A stretch of DNA of 64,000 nt. It comes from Neptunicella sp048268085. GTDB taxonomy: Bacteria > Pseudomonadota > Gammaproteobacteria > Enterobacterales > Alteromonadaceae. The stretch spans positions 1 to 64,000 of the forward strand of contig NZ_JBLWWF010000008.1 in NCBI RefSeq assembly GCF_048268085.1, in the 5' to 3' direction. Of this stretch, positions 7,563 to 17,127 are shown piece by piece; position 1 is the stretch's first letter; each line of letters starts with the position of its first letter. The notes beneath the pieces were generated by a model. The model worked only from the letters and a program-made list of their open reading frames with translations. It did no database searches and was not told where the DNA came from. A program made the translations under genes and the position numbers.

Positions 7563-8922
7563 TAGTGATGTTGCTATGTTCGATCTCGAAGCGCAAATCC
7601 AGCAGTGGAAAACCTATTTGGCCCAGCATTCTGCCATTGTTGAAGATGATTTATATGAACTGGAAGATCATTTACGCGGCCAGATTGATGATCTTAAAAC
7701 GGCAAGACTCAGTGAAGACGAAACGTTTCTGATTGCAACCAAACGCATTGGTAACCTGAATGCCCTCTCCCGCGAGTACGCCGAAGTTCATTCCGGTAGA
7801 CTGTGGAACAATCTTGTTGTATCCGATCCCCGTCATACATCCAGCCATGTCGATCTGCTCAAAGTACTGTTATTAGCAGTTTGTGCCGCCATCAGCGTTA
7901 AAGTACCGGTGTTATTTGGACTCGATTTTGACGACGACGCGACGGCCTGGTTTTTTCTGCACAATATCAGTCTTTTCTTTGTGCCTTTTATAGGTAGCTA
8001 CTTTATCGACAAACGCCAACTGGGAGTGAATGGCTACAAGTTACTGCTTGCGGTGATGATTCCGTGTGTTTTGATAATGAACCTTTATCCTTTCCAACTG
8101 GAAGGTTCTACCAACATTCTGGCGATAATGCATTTGCCGCTGGTTATCTGGTTTGTCGTAGGAGTGCTTTATACCGGTGACTGGTGGCAGTCAGATACTC
8201 GCAGAATGGATTTTGTCCGTTTTAGCGGTGAATATGTCATTTACTTTGTTCTTATTGCCTTTGGCGGGGTGCTACTTACCGCGTTTACGCTAGGTATGTT
8301 CCACTTTATCGGCTTCGATATTGAATGGTTGGTACAGCAATGGATTATTCCCTGTGGCGCGATAGGTGCGACTGTCATCGTAGCTTGGCTGGTTGAGGCC
8401 AAACAAGCCGCAATCGAAAATATGGCGCCAGTTCTGACTCGAGTATTTGCTCCGTTATTTACCCTGATGTTAATGGTATTTTTGGCCACCATGCTCATTA
8501 GCGGCAGCGCGTTTGACATGCAGCGAGATGTCCTGATTGGGCTGGACTTAATGCTAGTCTTGGTACTGGGATTGGTTCTATATGCAATTTCATCACGTGA
8601 TGCGATGACACCGGTTGGTTTATTCGACTGGTTACAATTGCTGTTAGTTAGTACAGCGTTACTAGTGGATTTGTTTGCGTTACAGGCTATTGCTGGTCGT
8701 ATATTTGAAATGGGTATGACGCCAAACCGTGTTGCAGCATTGGGAGAAAACCTCATCTTGATGGTCAGTTTATGTGGCTACGCATGGCATTATAGTCGTT
8801 TTGTTAGACGACAAACCGGTTTCGCTGCACTGGAACGCTGGCAAACTCACTATATTCCCTGCTACGTTATTTGGGCAGCGATAGTCGTGGTAATATTTCC
8901 ACTCATATTTGGTTTTAGCTAA
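7540..8922 (+). CDS. permease-prefix-domain membrane protein paired with PadR
   Basis: A 460-residue protein. The first 90 residues form a soluble helical domain with the permease prefix domain 1 (HAAS-like) pattern (L..WR-like start, ELEDHLR, L.EDEAF-like stretch, IG). About ten to eleven membrane helices follow (from around residue 107). Start ATG 7540 is preceded by CAGGAG at 7530-7535. These proteins are thought to transmit or buffer signals together with PadR regulators; no transport motif is visible. Confidence 0.78.
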   Translation: MMDSNQPSSDVAMFDLEAQIQQWKTYLAQHSAIVEDDLYELEDHLRGQIDDLKTARLSEDETFLIATKRIGNLNALSREYAEVHSGRLWNNLVVSDPRHTSSHVDLLKVLLLAVCAAISVKVPVLFGLDFDDDATAWFFLHNISLFFVPFIGSYFIDKRQLGVNGYKLLLAVMIPCVLIMNLYPFQLEGSTNILAIMHLPLVIWFVVGVLYTGDWWQSDTRRMDFVRFSGEYVIYFVLIAFGGVLLTAFTLGMFHFIGFDIEWLVQQWIIPCGAIGATVIVAWLVEAKQAAIENMAPVLTRVFAPLFTLMLMVFLATMLISGSAFDMQRDVLIGLDLMLVLVLGLVLYAISSRDAMTPVGLFDWLQLLLVSTALLVDLFALQAIAGRIFEMGMTPNRVAALGENLILMVSLCGYAWHYSRFVRRQTGFAALERWQTHYIPCYVIWAAIVVVIFPLIFGFS

Positions 8923-8925
8923 GTG

Positions 8926-8953
8926 ATACCCCGTTGGCAAAACAACGGGTTAT
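8926..8953. terminator. weak hairpin after the PadR operon
   Basis: Imperfect arms ataccccgttg (8926-8936) and caacgggttat (8943-8953) with a six-base loop, four bases after the stop codon. No T-run follows, so termination activity is uncertain. Confidence 0.3.
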
Positions 8954-9078
8954 AGACGTTAAGTCAGGTAACTCAATATCGGCAACACTTGTGATTTGAA
9001 GGTAATCCCTATACTCTTAAATCTCGATGTACTTGATTCGTATCATTTCACTAACATAGCCAGAATAAGGATAATCAA

Positions 9079-9444
9079 TTGAAAAAAATATCGTTTTTTT
9101 TATGTGCCATGCTAGCTATATCCACTGCAAATGCTGCAGTTGTTCCTTCTAGTCAAGTTATACAAAAGCAGCAAAGTATTTATACTAGCCAACAAATTTC
9201 AGCTCTGCTTGATTCTTCCGAAGTACAAGCCAACCTGATTAAATTAGGGGTCAACCCAGCCGATGCTAAAATGCGTATTTCTCATATGACGGATCAGGAA
9301 TTGGCGTCGTTTCATGAGCAAATGCAAGATATGCCCGCTGGTGGTGGTGTGGTCGGTACTATCGTCACCGTACTAGTGGTTTTAGCGGTATTGGATGTCG
9401 TCGGTATTACTGATGTTTACTCATTTATTCGGCCGATTAATTAA
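9079..9444 (+). CDS. PA2779-family membrane protein
   Basis: A 121-residue exported protein: signal peptide (cleaved near TANA/AVV), a helical middle with the conserved MTDQELASF segment, a PAGGG stretch, and one C-terminal membrane helix ending in DVVGITDVYSF. These match the PA2779 family of Pseudomonas. The start is a TTG at 9079, supported by ATAAGGA at 9065-9071; no ATG precedes the signal peptide in frame. It overlaps the downstream PA2778-like gene, the usual partner. Function unknown. Confidence 0.82.
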   Translation: MKKISFFLCAMLAISTANAAVVPSSQVIQKQQSIYTSQQISALLDSSEVQANLIKLGVNPADAKMRISHMTDQELASFHEQMQDMPAGGGVVGTIVTVLVVLAVLDVVGITDVYSFIRPIN

Positions 9445-10444
9445 GATATTGCCAATCAATTTCACTACATGTAAAGCTGGCATCATTGCCAGCTTTTTAT
9501 TATTACTATGTGCTTGTGCAACACCACCGCAAACGGCGCATATTCTGGCTAATCAGCCCAACATTCCCGTTAAGCATGAAATAACCAACGTCCCGTTTTT
9601 TCCCCAACAGGAGTTTTATTGTGGGCCGGCTGCGCTATCTGAGGTTTTCAACTATTATGGCGTAAAACGGTCCCAGAACGATCTTGCCGCCGATCTATTT
9701 GTCCCCAAACTTGAAGGCAGCTTCCAGTTAGAAATGGTTGCCACCACCCGACAAAACGGTTTTGTTGCTTATGCCGAACAAGGCAATCTTGAACAGTTAT
9801 TGTCTTTGGTCAGCCAAAATATTCCCGTTGTGGTGTTACAGAACGTCTCTATTCCGTGGTATCCCATGTGGCACTACGCGGTGGTGATTGGTTACGACCT
9901 AGACAAACAGCAGTTAATCCTGCGCTCAGGAGAAATAGCAAGGCACATCGTTGAACTAAGCGTATTTGAAAGAACATGGCAACGGGGAAAATACTGGATA
10001 TTGGCGGCCGTTCCCCCCTATTCCACTAGCCCATATTTTCATTCATTTACTTATGCCCGTGCCGCACAGGATTTACTCGATGTTGGCAAAACGGCTCAAG
10101 GTAGGACGGCATTACAAAGCGCTATAAAACAATGGCCAGATTATTGGTTAAGTTATTTCCTGTTGGCTAACCAATTTCTTGAACAAGATCTAATGCAGGC
10201 TAATCACTGGTATCAGCAGGGTTATCCCTTCGCAAAATCCCAACCCAATTATCTAAACAACTATGCTTATGCATTACATAAAATGGGTTGCCAATCCGCT
10301 GCCGAATCGATGATCACTGCGGCCCTAAAACTGACACCAAATGATGCCAATCTTATCGACACCCAACAAAGCATTTCAAAGCCGGTAACTGACCAACAAT
10401 GCCCAGCATGGATTAAAACGTCCCCTGCACCGGCAGAAGAATAA
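9395..10444 (+). CDS. PA2778-family C39-like cysteine peptidase lipoprotein with TPR tail
   Basis: Residues from about 65 on carry a papain-like C39 domain: FFPQQEFYCGPAAL with the catalytic-type cysteine, and MWHYAVVIGYD with the histidine. A C-terminal region of helical TPR-like repeats (about 225-330) follows. A lipobox-like LLLCAC precedes the mature protein. The start is uncertain: 9395 is given, but ATG 9413 or TTG 9449 would give a more usual signal peptide. It overlaps the PA2779-like gene, so the two are coupled. The pair is widespread but uncharacterised. Confidence 0.82.
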   Translation: MSSVLLMFTHLFGRLIKILPINFTTCKAGIIASFLLLLCACATPPQTAHILANQPNIPVKHEITNVPFFPQQEFYCGPAALSEVFNYYGVKRSQNDLAADLFVPKLEGSFQLEMVATTRQNGFVAYAEQGNLEQLLSLVSQNIPVVVLQNVSIPWYPMWHYAVVIGYDLDKQQLILRSGEIARHIVELSVFERTWQRGKYWILAAVPPYSTSPYFHSFTYARAAQDLLDVGKTAQGRTALQSAIKQWPDYWLSYFLLANQFLEQDLMQANHWYQQGYPFAKSQPNYLNNYAYALHKMGCQSAAESMITAALKLTPNDANLIDTQQSISKPVTDQQCPAWIKTSPAPAEE

Positions 10445-10509
10445 CATCGCCACAAACCTCAATTAGCACCAACCATCAGGATGCGTTAATTTCGGTCTGC
10501 TTAACTTTG

Positions 10510-10959
10510 CTATTGATTAATTTCCGGTTCAACCAGATTAGCCAGGTATTGCAAGGACTCCTGCCAACCCAAATAACACATTTCCACCGGGATAATGGCT
10601 GGGATGCCCGTTTGTTCAATCAATAGTTCAGTACCACACGTCACTTCTCTAAATTCAATGGTCACTATTATTTCTCCCGGTAAATTGGGATCATCAAACA
10701 CGTCGTTATAACGCAACTTTTTAGCCGGCTCGACTTCAAAATAAGTCCCACCAAAACTATGGCTGTGGCCGGTAGTAAAATTGCGGAACGACATTTTAAA
10801 CGTACCACCAACGGTTGCATCCAAATGCTCTACCGTACAGGTAAAACCATGTGGCGGGATCCAGCGCGCCACCGCATCGGGCTCGACAAAAGCACGAAAT
10901 ACTTTTTCCGGCTTGGCTTTCAGTACGCGATGCAAGGTAACAGTGTTAGCGCTTGTCAT
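10510..10959 (-). CDS. SRPBCC-domain protein (AHSA1-like)
   Basis: A 149-residue single-domain protein of the START/SRPBCC superfamily. It has the N-terminal LHRVLKAKPEKVFRAFVEP strand-helix unit, the RWIPPHG segment, GGTFKMSF and the late G-W-x-x-SL helix typical of activator-of-Hsp90-like (AHSA1) members. These bind hydrophobic ligands; the ligand here is unknown. Last gene of a four-gene minus-strand operon, ten bases after the TetR gene. Confidence 0.85.
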   Translation of the reverse strand: MTSANTVTLHRVLKAKPEKVFRAFVEPDAVARWIPPHGFTCTVEHLDATVGGTFKMSFRNFTTGHSHSFGGTYFEVEPAKKLRYNDVFDDPNLPGEIIVTIEFREVTCGTELLIEQTGIPAIIPVEMCYLGWQESLQYLANLVEPEINQ

Positions 10960-10969
10960 GATGTTGTCC

Positions 10970-11587
10970 TCAATTATTGGGTTGTTTGAACAGGGATTGT
11001 AAGTATCGTCTCAAGTGCTGCAACGATTCGACAACCACTTGTGTGTCTTGTTTGGCTTTGGCAAAAATAAACGCTCCTTGTAGTACCGACTGAATAAAAT
11101 AACCGACGCTTTCGGCACTCCATGGGGCATCAGATGCATATAAGCGTTTAGCTTCTCTCACATCCAACGTTAATTCGGCAATATGAGCGGCCATCCCCTT
11201 ATCACACGCTTCACGAACAGCCGGATGAGTATGATAGGTTTCTTGCACCAGCGTACCGAGTAAACAGGTAAACTCGGCTACGTGGCCCTGAATGATCGCC
11301 ATGCGTAAATCCACATAGCCCAATAAACGATCAACCGGATCGGCTGCCTGATGATAATCAGCATTGGCAAATAGCTCACCGGTAAATTCATTCCAGTATT
11401 CAACCGCACTAAGGACGAGTGTTTGTTTGTTTTTAAAGTGATGGAAAAAACTGCCTTTGGTGACACCGGCACGGGCACAAATTTCATCTACGGTAGTGGC
11501 TGCATGACCTTTTTCTCGAAACACCTGTAACGCCACTTTTAGCAAGGTTAGACGAGAAGAAGGTCGAGTTTTATTTAACGTTGCCAC
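10970..11587 (-). CDS. TetR/AcrR-family regulator
   Basis: A 205-residue protein with an N-terminal TetR helix-turn-helix (ALQVFREKGHAATTVDEICARAGVTKGSFFHHFKNK) and a variable ligand-binding C-terminal domain. It sits inside the operon it probably controls, six bases after an MFS transporter gene. The two tandem palindromes in front of the operon (13247-13290) are the likely operators. A drug or metabolite ligand exported by the MFS protein is a plausible inducer. Confidence 0.9.
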   Translation of the reverse strand: MATLNKTRPSSRLTLLKVALQVFREKGHAATTVDEICARAGVTKGSFFHHFKNKQTLVLSAVEYWNEFTGELFANADYHQAADPVDRLLGYVDLRMAIIQGHVAEFTCLLGTLVQETYHTHPAVREACDKGMAAHIAELTLDVREAKRLYASDAPWSAESVGYFIQSVLQGAFIFAKAKQDTQVVVESLQHLRRYLQSLFKQPNN

Positions 11588-11593
11588 AATCCG

Positions 11594-12829
11594 CTAACCG
11601 ACTTGCTCTTCACAAAGAGCTTTAGCGCGCGACTTGGCATGAGAGATATTTTCCATCGACATAATGATAAACGCCAATGCACCTAGTAGCATAAATCCCA
11701 GTACTAACGGCACTATAGTGCCATTATACAATTGTCCAATATAGGTTCCCAAGGCAATACCGAGCACCGATGACAAGGCGCCAACGATGGCGGCCGCTAG
11801 TCCGGCAATATGCCCCATGGGTTCAAGTGCTATCGCATTTAAGTTGCCAAACATGATGCCGAAACAAAACAAAATGACTGCACCATAAGCAAAAAACACA
11901 AAAAATGGCGGATCCTGAAAATAACTGTAAATAAACAAAATAGCCGATGTGCCACTGATAATGGCCGCTCCAATCAAGCACAGCTTGCGCATTCCAAAGC
12001 GCTCAACAAGTTGAGAGTTAATAAAAGAAGATACGCCCAAGCCAAAGGCCTGCAGACCAAAATACAGTGCAAACATATCCCCCACAGCATACTGAACCTG
12101 AAAAACTTGTGGGATGGAATTCAAATCACCAATGAGTGCACCAAAAATACAGCCCATTACCACGGTGTAACAAAGTGTGGTTTTGTTAGATAACACGGTA
12201 ATTGTGCCGTTAATAATATTAGACACTCTAAAGGGCACTACATTTTCCGGATGTAAGGTTTCCTCTAGGCGCAACCAGGCCCACGTTCCTATGCCGATGG
12301 CGTACACGATATAGAGCGTAAAGATCGTTTGCCAACTGGCAAAAGCGAGAATCAATTGTCCCAATGCTGGCGCCAGGATAGGGACGGTCATAAACACCAT
12401 CATGACCAGAGACATAATCTTCGCCATTGCAGCGCCGCTGTATTTGTCGCGCACAATCGACATTACTGAGAGGTAGGGCCCAGATACACCTAACCCCTGG
12501 ATAAATCGCCCTGTCAGCATCACTTCAATACTGCCCGCTGTCACACAAATAACACTACCGAACAGATATAGAGTCAGACCTACAAACAATACTTTTTTAC
12601 GACCTATCGCATCAGATAAAGGCCCACTGACCAGTTGCCCCAAAGCTAAACCGATAAAAATCGCACTAATGATAAATTGAGCCTGGTTAGGGTGTGATAC
12701 CTGCAGGTCACGCCCGATAATGCCCAGTGCAGGCAATAACGCATCGATAGAGATCGCCACAACTGACATCATAATTGCCATCAATGCGATAAATTCTTTA
12801 TTACCCATCACGTTTTTTACATCCGTCAT
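11594..12829 (-). CDS. Bcr/CflA-like MFS drug efflux transporter
   Basis: A 411-residue protein with twelve predicted membrane helices. It carries the MFS motif A region GPLSDAIGRKKV in the loop between helices 2 and 3 and the drug:proton antiporter-like segment GRFIQGLGVSGPYLSVMSIVRD typical of Bcr/CflA proteins. Located in the inner membrane; probable substrate is a small toxic compound. Tightly spaced (five to six bases) with the genes on both sides, so it belongs to a DUF1428-MFS-TetR-SRPBCC operon. Confidence 0.87.
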   Translation of the reverse strand: MTDVKNVMGNKEFIALMAIMMSVVAISIDALLPALGIIGRDLQVSHPNQAQFIISAIFIGLALGQLVSGPLSDAIGRKKVLFVGLTLYLFGSVICVTAGSIEVMLTGRFIQGLGVSGPYLSVMSIVRDKYSGAAMAKIMSLVMMVFMTVPILAPALGQLILAFASWQTIFTLYIVYAIGIGTWAWLRLEETLHPENVVPFRVSNIINGTITVLSNKTTLCYTVVMGCIFGALIGDLNSIPQVFQVQYAVGDMFALYFGLQAFGLGVSSFINSQLVERFGMRKLCLIGAAIISGTSAILFIYSYFQDPPFFVFFAYGAVILFCFGIMFGNLNAIALEPMGHIAGLAAAIVGALSSVLGIALGTYIGQLYNGTIVPLVLGFMLLGALAFIIMSMENISHAKSRAKALCEEQVG

Positions 12830-12834
12830 CTAAT

Positions 12835-13197
12835 CTAACCTTCGACTAATACGTTAAATCCGCCATAGGTCATGCGCTTGCAATCAAATGGCATGTTTTC
12901 AGGATCACAACCTTCCATGATTTGTGGATCCGCATGTACCTTGGCATTAACTTCATCCCGATGCTCACGGGATTGATAAACGACAAAGGCAAACACTATC
13001 AGCTCTCCCTGCTCGGGCTTAAATAACTGCGGAAAGGTTTTACAGAAACCATTATCTGTAACATCATCCTGAACACATTCTTTGTATTCCAAGGCTCCGT
13101 GTTTTTTCCACACTTTAGCCGCATTTTGGGCCAGTGCTTTGTATTCATCTATACGTTCGGCAGGCACTGCCAATACAAATCCGTCTACGTAGCTCAT
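12835..13197 (-). CDS. DUF1428-family protein (YbaA-like)
   Basis: A 120-residue protein beginning MSYVDGFVLAVP, with A.KVWK.HGALEY and the late MPFDCKRMTYGGF segment, diagnostic of DUF1428. The fold is a dimeric alpha-beta barrel resembling antibiotic-biosynthesis monooxygenases, but the function is unknown. First gene of the operon that continues with an MFS transporter. Confidence 0.88.
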   Translation of the reverse strand: MSYVDGFVLAVPAERIDEYKALAQNAAKVWKKHGALEYKECVQDDVTDNGFCKTFPQLFKPEQGELIVFAFVVYQSREHRDEVNAKVHADPQIMEGCDPENMPFDCKRMTYGGFNVLVEG

Positions 13198-13246
13198 ATC
13201 ACTCTCTCATCATGGTTAATCTTCAAGGAATCAATCGGCATATAAA

Positions 13247-13290
13247 AACCATACCAATTAGTATGGTTAAAACATACTCGCCAGTATGTT
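13247..13290. promoter_or_regulatory. two tandem palindromes, probable TetR operators
   Basis: The first dyad is AACCATAC-N6-GTATGGTT (13247-13268), the second AACATACT-N4-AGTATGTT (13271-13290). They share the half-site CATAC/GTATG and lie back to back 50 bp upstream of the minus-strand DUF1428 start and about 90 bp upstream of the plus-strand gene at 13379. The half-site style fits TetR-family dimers. Confidence 0.65.
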
Positions 13291-13378
13291 CATTGTCAAA
13301 GACATAGTTAAATTTTATTTGTACAAATATGCATCACTCAATTATACTGTATATAATTACAGTAACCGGAATTGAATT

Positions 13379-13789
13379 ATGATTTCTAACTGCGGAATTA
13401 AAGCTATTGATGAACTGGTCATAAAACATGGGATCAGTTATGAACAAGTAGATAACCCTTTTCAAAAAACATTGCATTTACCGGCGTGTGAATCGGCCAT
13501 GTCCACTCGGGCGGCAATTCTACCTTTTGGATTACATCGCTTTCCTCCATCCATCTGGTTAAAACTCACCACCGACTGCCAAAATAAAAGCACTATATTG
13601 CACCAGTTCCGTCTACCACAACTAGGGGGCAAAAGCATATGTTGGGTATTGCTGGATACCCGTGGCCAAGTGTTGGAACTGGCGGTATGCATTCACAAGA
13701 TACGCTATGTAAAAGCAGCCAAATACTTAGTTAATTTATTGATACATCATGCTGAATCACCACAATATGACGAATTGGCATTTGCATAA
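13379..13789 (+). CDS. hypothetical protein divergent from the TetR operon
   Basis: A 136-residue soluble protein with no signal peptide or membrane segment; no family recognised. It has four cysteines and an alternating hydrophobic pattern near the C terminus (ICWVLLDTRGQVLELAV), suggesting a small alpha/beta fold. It is read away from the TetR-controlled operon and shares the promoter region, so it might be co-regulated. CCGGA precedes the ATG at a suitable distance. Confidence 0.55.
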   Translation: MISNCGIKAIDELVIKHGISYEQVDNPFQKTLHLPACESAMSTRAAILPFGLHRFPPSIWLKLTTDCQNKSTILHQFRLPQLGGKSICWVLLDTRGQVLELAVCIHKIRYVKAAKYLVNLLIHHAESPQYDELAFA

Positions 13790-13874
13790 AGCAACCTGTT
13801 AAAAGGGTCGCGTTAACAGGATTAATTTGTAATAGTAGCAGGGTCATAATTAAACTATTACAAAAGCTATAAAC

Positions 13875-15164
13875 ATGAAAAAATTTTTATTCCTATTCTT
13901 GTCGTTACTGTTTACTCATGCGGCAATTGCACAACTCTCCCCTACCGAAACTAAAATTATTGAGCATATCGATTCAAGCAATCCACAAGCGATAAAACTA
14001 TTAGAAAAAATTGTAAATATTAACAGCGGAACCATGAATTTTACTGGTGTACGTCAAGTTGCCGAAACATTGTTACCAGAATTTATTCAACTCGGTTTTA
14101 ACGCTCATTTTGAAGACGGCAGTGTATTTAATCGAGCCGGGCATTTAATTGCAGAATTGCGCGGCGGCAGTGGACCTAACATTTTATTGATAGGTCATCT
14201 GGATACCGTTTTTGCGGCCAACAGCCCATTTCAGCAATTTAAACTATTAGATAATAATCTGGCCAGCGGTCCCGGTATTTCAGATATGAAAGGCGGCGAT
14301 ATAATAATCTTACAGTCACTCAGAGCATTAAAAGCCGCGCATCAATTAGACGATATGAACATTACCGTGGTAATGACCGGTGACGAAGAACTAAGTGGCA
14401 GACCTCTAGCATTATCTAAAAAGGCGCTTATCGATGCCGCAAAGTGGGCCGATATTGCCATTGGTTTTGAAGATGGTGATGGTAAACCAACCACTGCTAA
14501 TATTTCACGTCGCGGTACTATCGATTGGACTTTAACAGTTAAAGGAATTGCTGCGCACTCGTCACAAGTGTTCAGCAAAAGTGTTGGCGCTGGAGCCATT
14601 TATGAAGCCTCGCGAATTCTCAATAGCTTTTATCAACAATTACGCAGTGAACCATTATTGACCTTCAACCCAGGCAGAATGATGGCTGGAACAGACGTAA
14701 CGAATGAAAAATCGACCAATACTGGCACCACTTTTGGTAAGAATAATGTCGTTGCACAATCTGCCATTGTTACCGGTGATATTCGATCTTTATCGCTTGA
14801 ACAATTAAATCGAGTGAAAGAAAAAATGCGTCGTATTGTGGCTAATCATCTTGCCAATACCAACAGCGAGATCGAATTTGGTGAAGGTTACCCTCCCATG
14901 GCTCCCACTCAAGGCAATAAAAAACTACTTAATCTGTATAGTCAAATCAGTGAAGATCTGGGTCAGGGTAAAGTCGTTGCGGTTAATCCACTTGATGCAG
15001 GGGCGGCCGATGTATCATTTACTGCTAATGATGTTGAGATGGCACTGGATGGGCTTGGCTTAAGCGGCTCGGGAGGACATACCGTAAATGAAACTGCCGA
15101 TTTATCAGCCCTGCCTGCACAAAGTAAACGGGCAGCATTGTTACTCTACCGATTAAAACAATAA
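13875..15164 (+). CDS. M20-family metallopeptidase, glutamate carboxypeptidase-like
   Basis: A 429-residue exported protein (signal peptide ending near AIAQ). It has the M20 zinc and catalytic motifs: GHLDTVF with H108 and D110, bridging aspartate D137 in SDMKGG, the catalytic glutamate pair in TGDEELSG (171-172), and a late histidine in SGSGGHTVNE. The order and length fit CPG2-type glutamate carboxypeptidases with a dimerisation domain in the middle. It probably hydrolyses amidated amino acids in the periplasm. Monocistronic with its own terminator. Confidence 0.88.
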   Translation: MKKFLFLFLSLLFTHAAIAQLSPTETKIIEHIDSSNPQAIKLLEKIVNINSGTMNFTGVRQVAETLLPEFIQLGFNAHFEDGSVFNRAGHLIAELRGGSGPNILLIGHLDTVFAANSPFQQFKLLDNNLASGPGISDMKGGDIIILQSLRALKAAHQLDDMNITVVMTGDEELSGRPLALSKKALIDAAKWADIAIGFEDGDGKPTTANISRRGTIDWTLTVKGIAAHSSQVFSKSVGAGAIYEASRILNSFYQQLRSEPLLTFNPGRMMAGTDVTNEKSTNTGTTFGKNNVVAQSAIVTGDIRSLSLEQLNRVKEKMRRIVANHLANTNSEIEFGEGYPPMAPTQGNKKLLNLYSQISEDLGQGKVVAVNPLDAGAADVSFTANDVEMALDGLGLSGSGGHTVNETADLSALPAQSKRAALLLYRLKQ

Positions 15165-15175
15165 ATCTTGTTTAC

Positions 15176-15217
15176 ACGGCGTTCCGTATACATTAGCGGA
15201 ACGCCGTATCCTATTTT
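15176..15217 (+). terminator. intrinsic terminator after the M20 peptidase gene
   Basis: Perfect 11-bp arms acggcgttccg (15176-15186) and cggaacgccgt (15197-15207), a ten-base loop, then a T-rich tail (atcctattttt), 12 bases after the stop codon. Confidence 0.8.
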
Positions 15218-15348
15218 TCCTGTTTTATATTTGAATAATCTTTATTTGCGGTTGCAAGCAGCTTAACTCATCCCCATTATCAGCGGTTGCTAAATTAATT
15301 TGCATCACCTTCGTCCCCAATCCACTGCAATTAACCGACAAGGACACA

Positions 15349-16206
15349 ATGAAAATACCTAAACAAATCCAGCCACTGGTTGATGATGGCTTGGTAGATG
15401 AAGTAATCAGTCGCTTAATGAGTGGCAAGGAAGCGGATGTTTATGTCGTGCGCTGTGCTGATCAAATACAGTGTGCCAAGGTATACAAAGATGCAGTAAA
15501 ACGCAGTTTCAAACAAGCCGTGCAATATCAGGAAGGTCGCAAAGTACGCAATAGTCGACGCTCTCGAGCTATGAGTAAAGGCTCCAAATTTGGCCGTAAA
15601 CAGCAAGAAGAAATATGGCAGAATACCGAAGTTGATGCACTGTATAAATTAGCCGAGGCCGGTGTACGAGTGCCCAAACCTTTTGGTTGCTATAACGGTG
15701 TACTGCTTATGGAACTGATCACGGACGAAAATGGTGATGTCGCAGACCGTTTGAATGACGTTAGCATGTCTGCTGAACAAGCCGTAGAAGATCACGCCTT
15801 AATGATGCGGGATATTGTACGTATGCTTTGTATCGGGTTAGTACATGGCGATTTATCCGAATTTAATGTTCTGGTCGACGAGTATGGTCCGGTGATTATT
15901 GATTTACCCCAAGTCGTCAATGCCGCAGCGAATAACAATGCAAAGTCACTGTTTTTAAGAGATGTGGAGAATATGACCCGTTATTATGGCCAATATGAAC
16001 CAACGCTGCTCAATACCCGATATGGAGAGGAAATATGGTCGTTATACGAAGAAGGAGCCTTAACACCAGACACAATATTGAGTGGCGAATTTACCGATAG
16101 TCAACAAAGCGCGGATGTAGACTCAGTTTTAGAAGAAATTAAAGCCGCCTTTGAAGAACAGCAACTGCGTGAAGCTCGCGCACGGGAATCTGAAACACCG
16201 GATTAA
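15349..16206 (+). CDS. RIO-type atypical protein kinase
   Basis: A 285-residue cytoplasmic kinase. It has the RIO hallmarks: a glycine-loop region SGKEADVYVV, the lysine in CAKVYK, the catalytic loop VHGDLSEFNVLV and the metal-binding IIDLPQ. An insertion rich in arginine and lysine (about 62-85) lies between the N-lobe strands, and an acidic helical tail ends the protein. Bacterial RIO kinases of the PA4780 type autophosphorylate, but targets are mostly unknown. Single gene. Confidence 0.9.
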   Translation: MKIPKQIQPLVDDGLVDEVISRLMSGKEADVYVVRCADQIQCAKVYKDAVKRSFKQAVQYQEGRKVRNSRRSRAMSKGSKFGRKQQEEIWQNTEVDALYKLAEAGVRVPKPFGCYNGVLLMELITDENGDVADRLNDVSMSAEQAVEDHALMMRDIVRMLCIGLVHGDLSEFNVLVDEYGPVIIDLPQVVNAAANNNAKSLFLRDVENMTRYYGQYEPTLLNTRYGEEIWSLYEEGALTPDTILSGEFTDSQQSADVDSVLEEIKAAFEEQQLREARARESETPD

Positions 16207-16395
16207 TCGATTTGACACCAATATGCTGGCAGGCAGCTTAGTGATAATTTAGGAATTTTTCATTTTATTGCAATTATGCTTTAGAATGGCTGGCTTAACA
16301 TTATATAGATTTTCTGTAGTGTTTTTGCCTGAATTAAATCAACTACTTACAACAAAATAATAAAAAGAATAAAACGACAAGGCTGAACAGCTATT

Positions 16396-17103
16396 ATGCG
16401 CACATTACTACTTGCCATACTATTTTTTACCTGCCAAATCAGCGCTGCCGAGAAAGTGCTCAAAGTTGCCGTTAATCTCGGCCAACCGTGGGCTTATTAT
16501 GAGCAAAATAAAGGGGTTACCGGAATCGATGTAGAATTGATCCGCTATATCTTCAACCAGCATGGGTATACCACCGAGTTTCATCTGTTAGCGTATAACA
16601 GACTGATCAAAGAGTTCAATGACGGTAAATTTGATGTAGCCAGTCCTGCCGCATTTTCATCCGATACGGGCTATTTCAGCCAACCTTACCTGCCGTTTAA
16701 AGATGTCGCAGTGTCATTAGAAAAGCATCACCTGAACATCAAAAGCGTAAGTGACTTAAAAGGCAAAAGCATCATCGCTTACCAACAGGCTAAATCAGTT
16801 TTGGGGAATGAATTTGCAGATGCCGTAGCTCACGCAAGTTATCAGGAATTTGCCCAACGTGAAGTCCAGTTAAAACTGTTAGCTAACGATCGAACCGATG
16901 TCGTCATTGGGGAACGTCGCTTATTAACCTATATCAATAAAAAGCTTTACCCAAATCAACAACTGACTATTCACCCAATATTTGCCACGCAATCCTATGG
17001 CGCGGTATTCAAAGATCAAAACCTACAACAATTATTTGATTTGGAACTGGCAAAAATGAAAGCATCTGGCAAGTTTCAGGAAATATTAGATATGTGGCCT
17101 TAA
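16396..17103 (+). CDS. periplasmic solute-binding protein, family 3-like
   Basis: A 235-residue exported protein (signal peptide ending ISAA/EK) with the typical start LKVAVNLGQPWAYYE, the segment GVTGIDVELIRYIF and a lysine/glycine-rich hinge (LKGKSIIAY). It matches the amino-acid ABC binding protein fold (SBP family 3). No permease or ATPase gene is next to it, so it may be an orphan receptor or sensor protein. It is followed 24 bases later by an exported 2H phosphoesterase-like gene. Confidence 0.82.
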   Translation: MRTLLLAILFFTCQISAAEKVLKVAVNLGQPWAYYEQNKGVTGIDVELIRYIFNQHGYTTEFHLLAYNRLIKEFNDGKFDVASPAAFSSDTGYFSQPYLPFKDVAVSLEKHHLNIKSVSDLKGKSIIAYQQAKSVLGNEFADAVAHASYQEFAQREVQLKLLANDRTDVVIGERRLLTYINKKLYPNQQLTIHPIFATQSYGAVFKDQNLQQLFDLELAKMKASGKFQEILDMWP

Positions 17104-17127
17104 TTCCACCGACGGGAGTGAATTGCA

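Noticed and set aside
8241..8756. 171-codon antisense frame inside the permease-prefix protein gene
   Set aside because: Lies opposite membrane helices, which often leave long antisense frames; rich in serine and asparagine with no domain.
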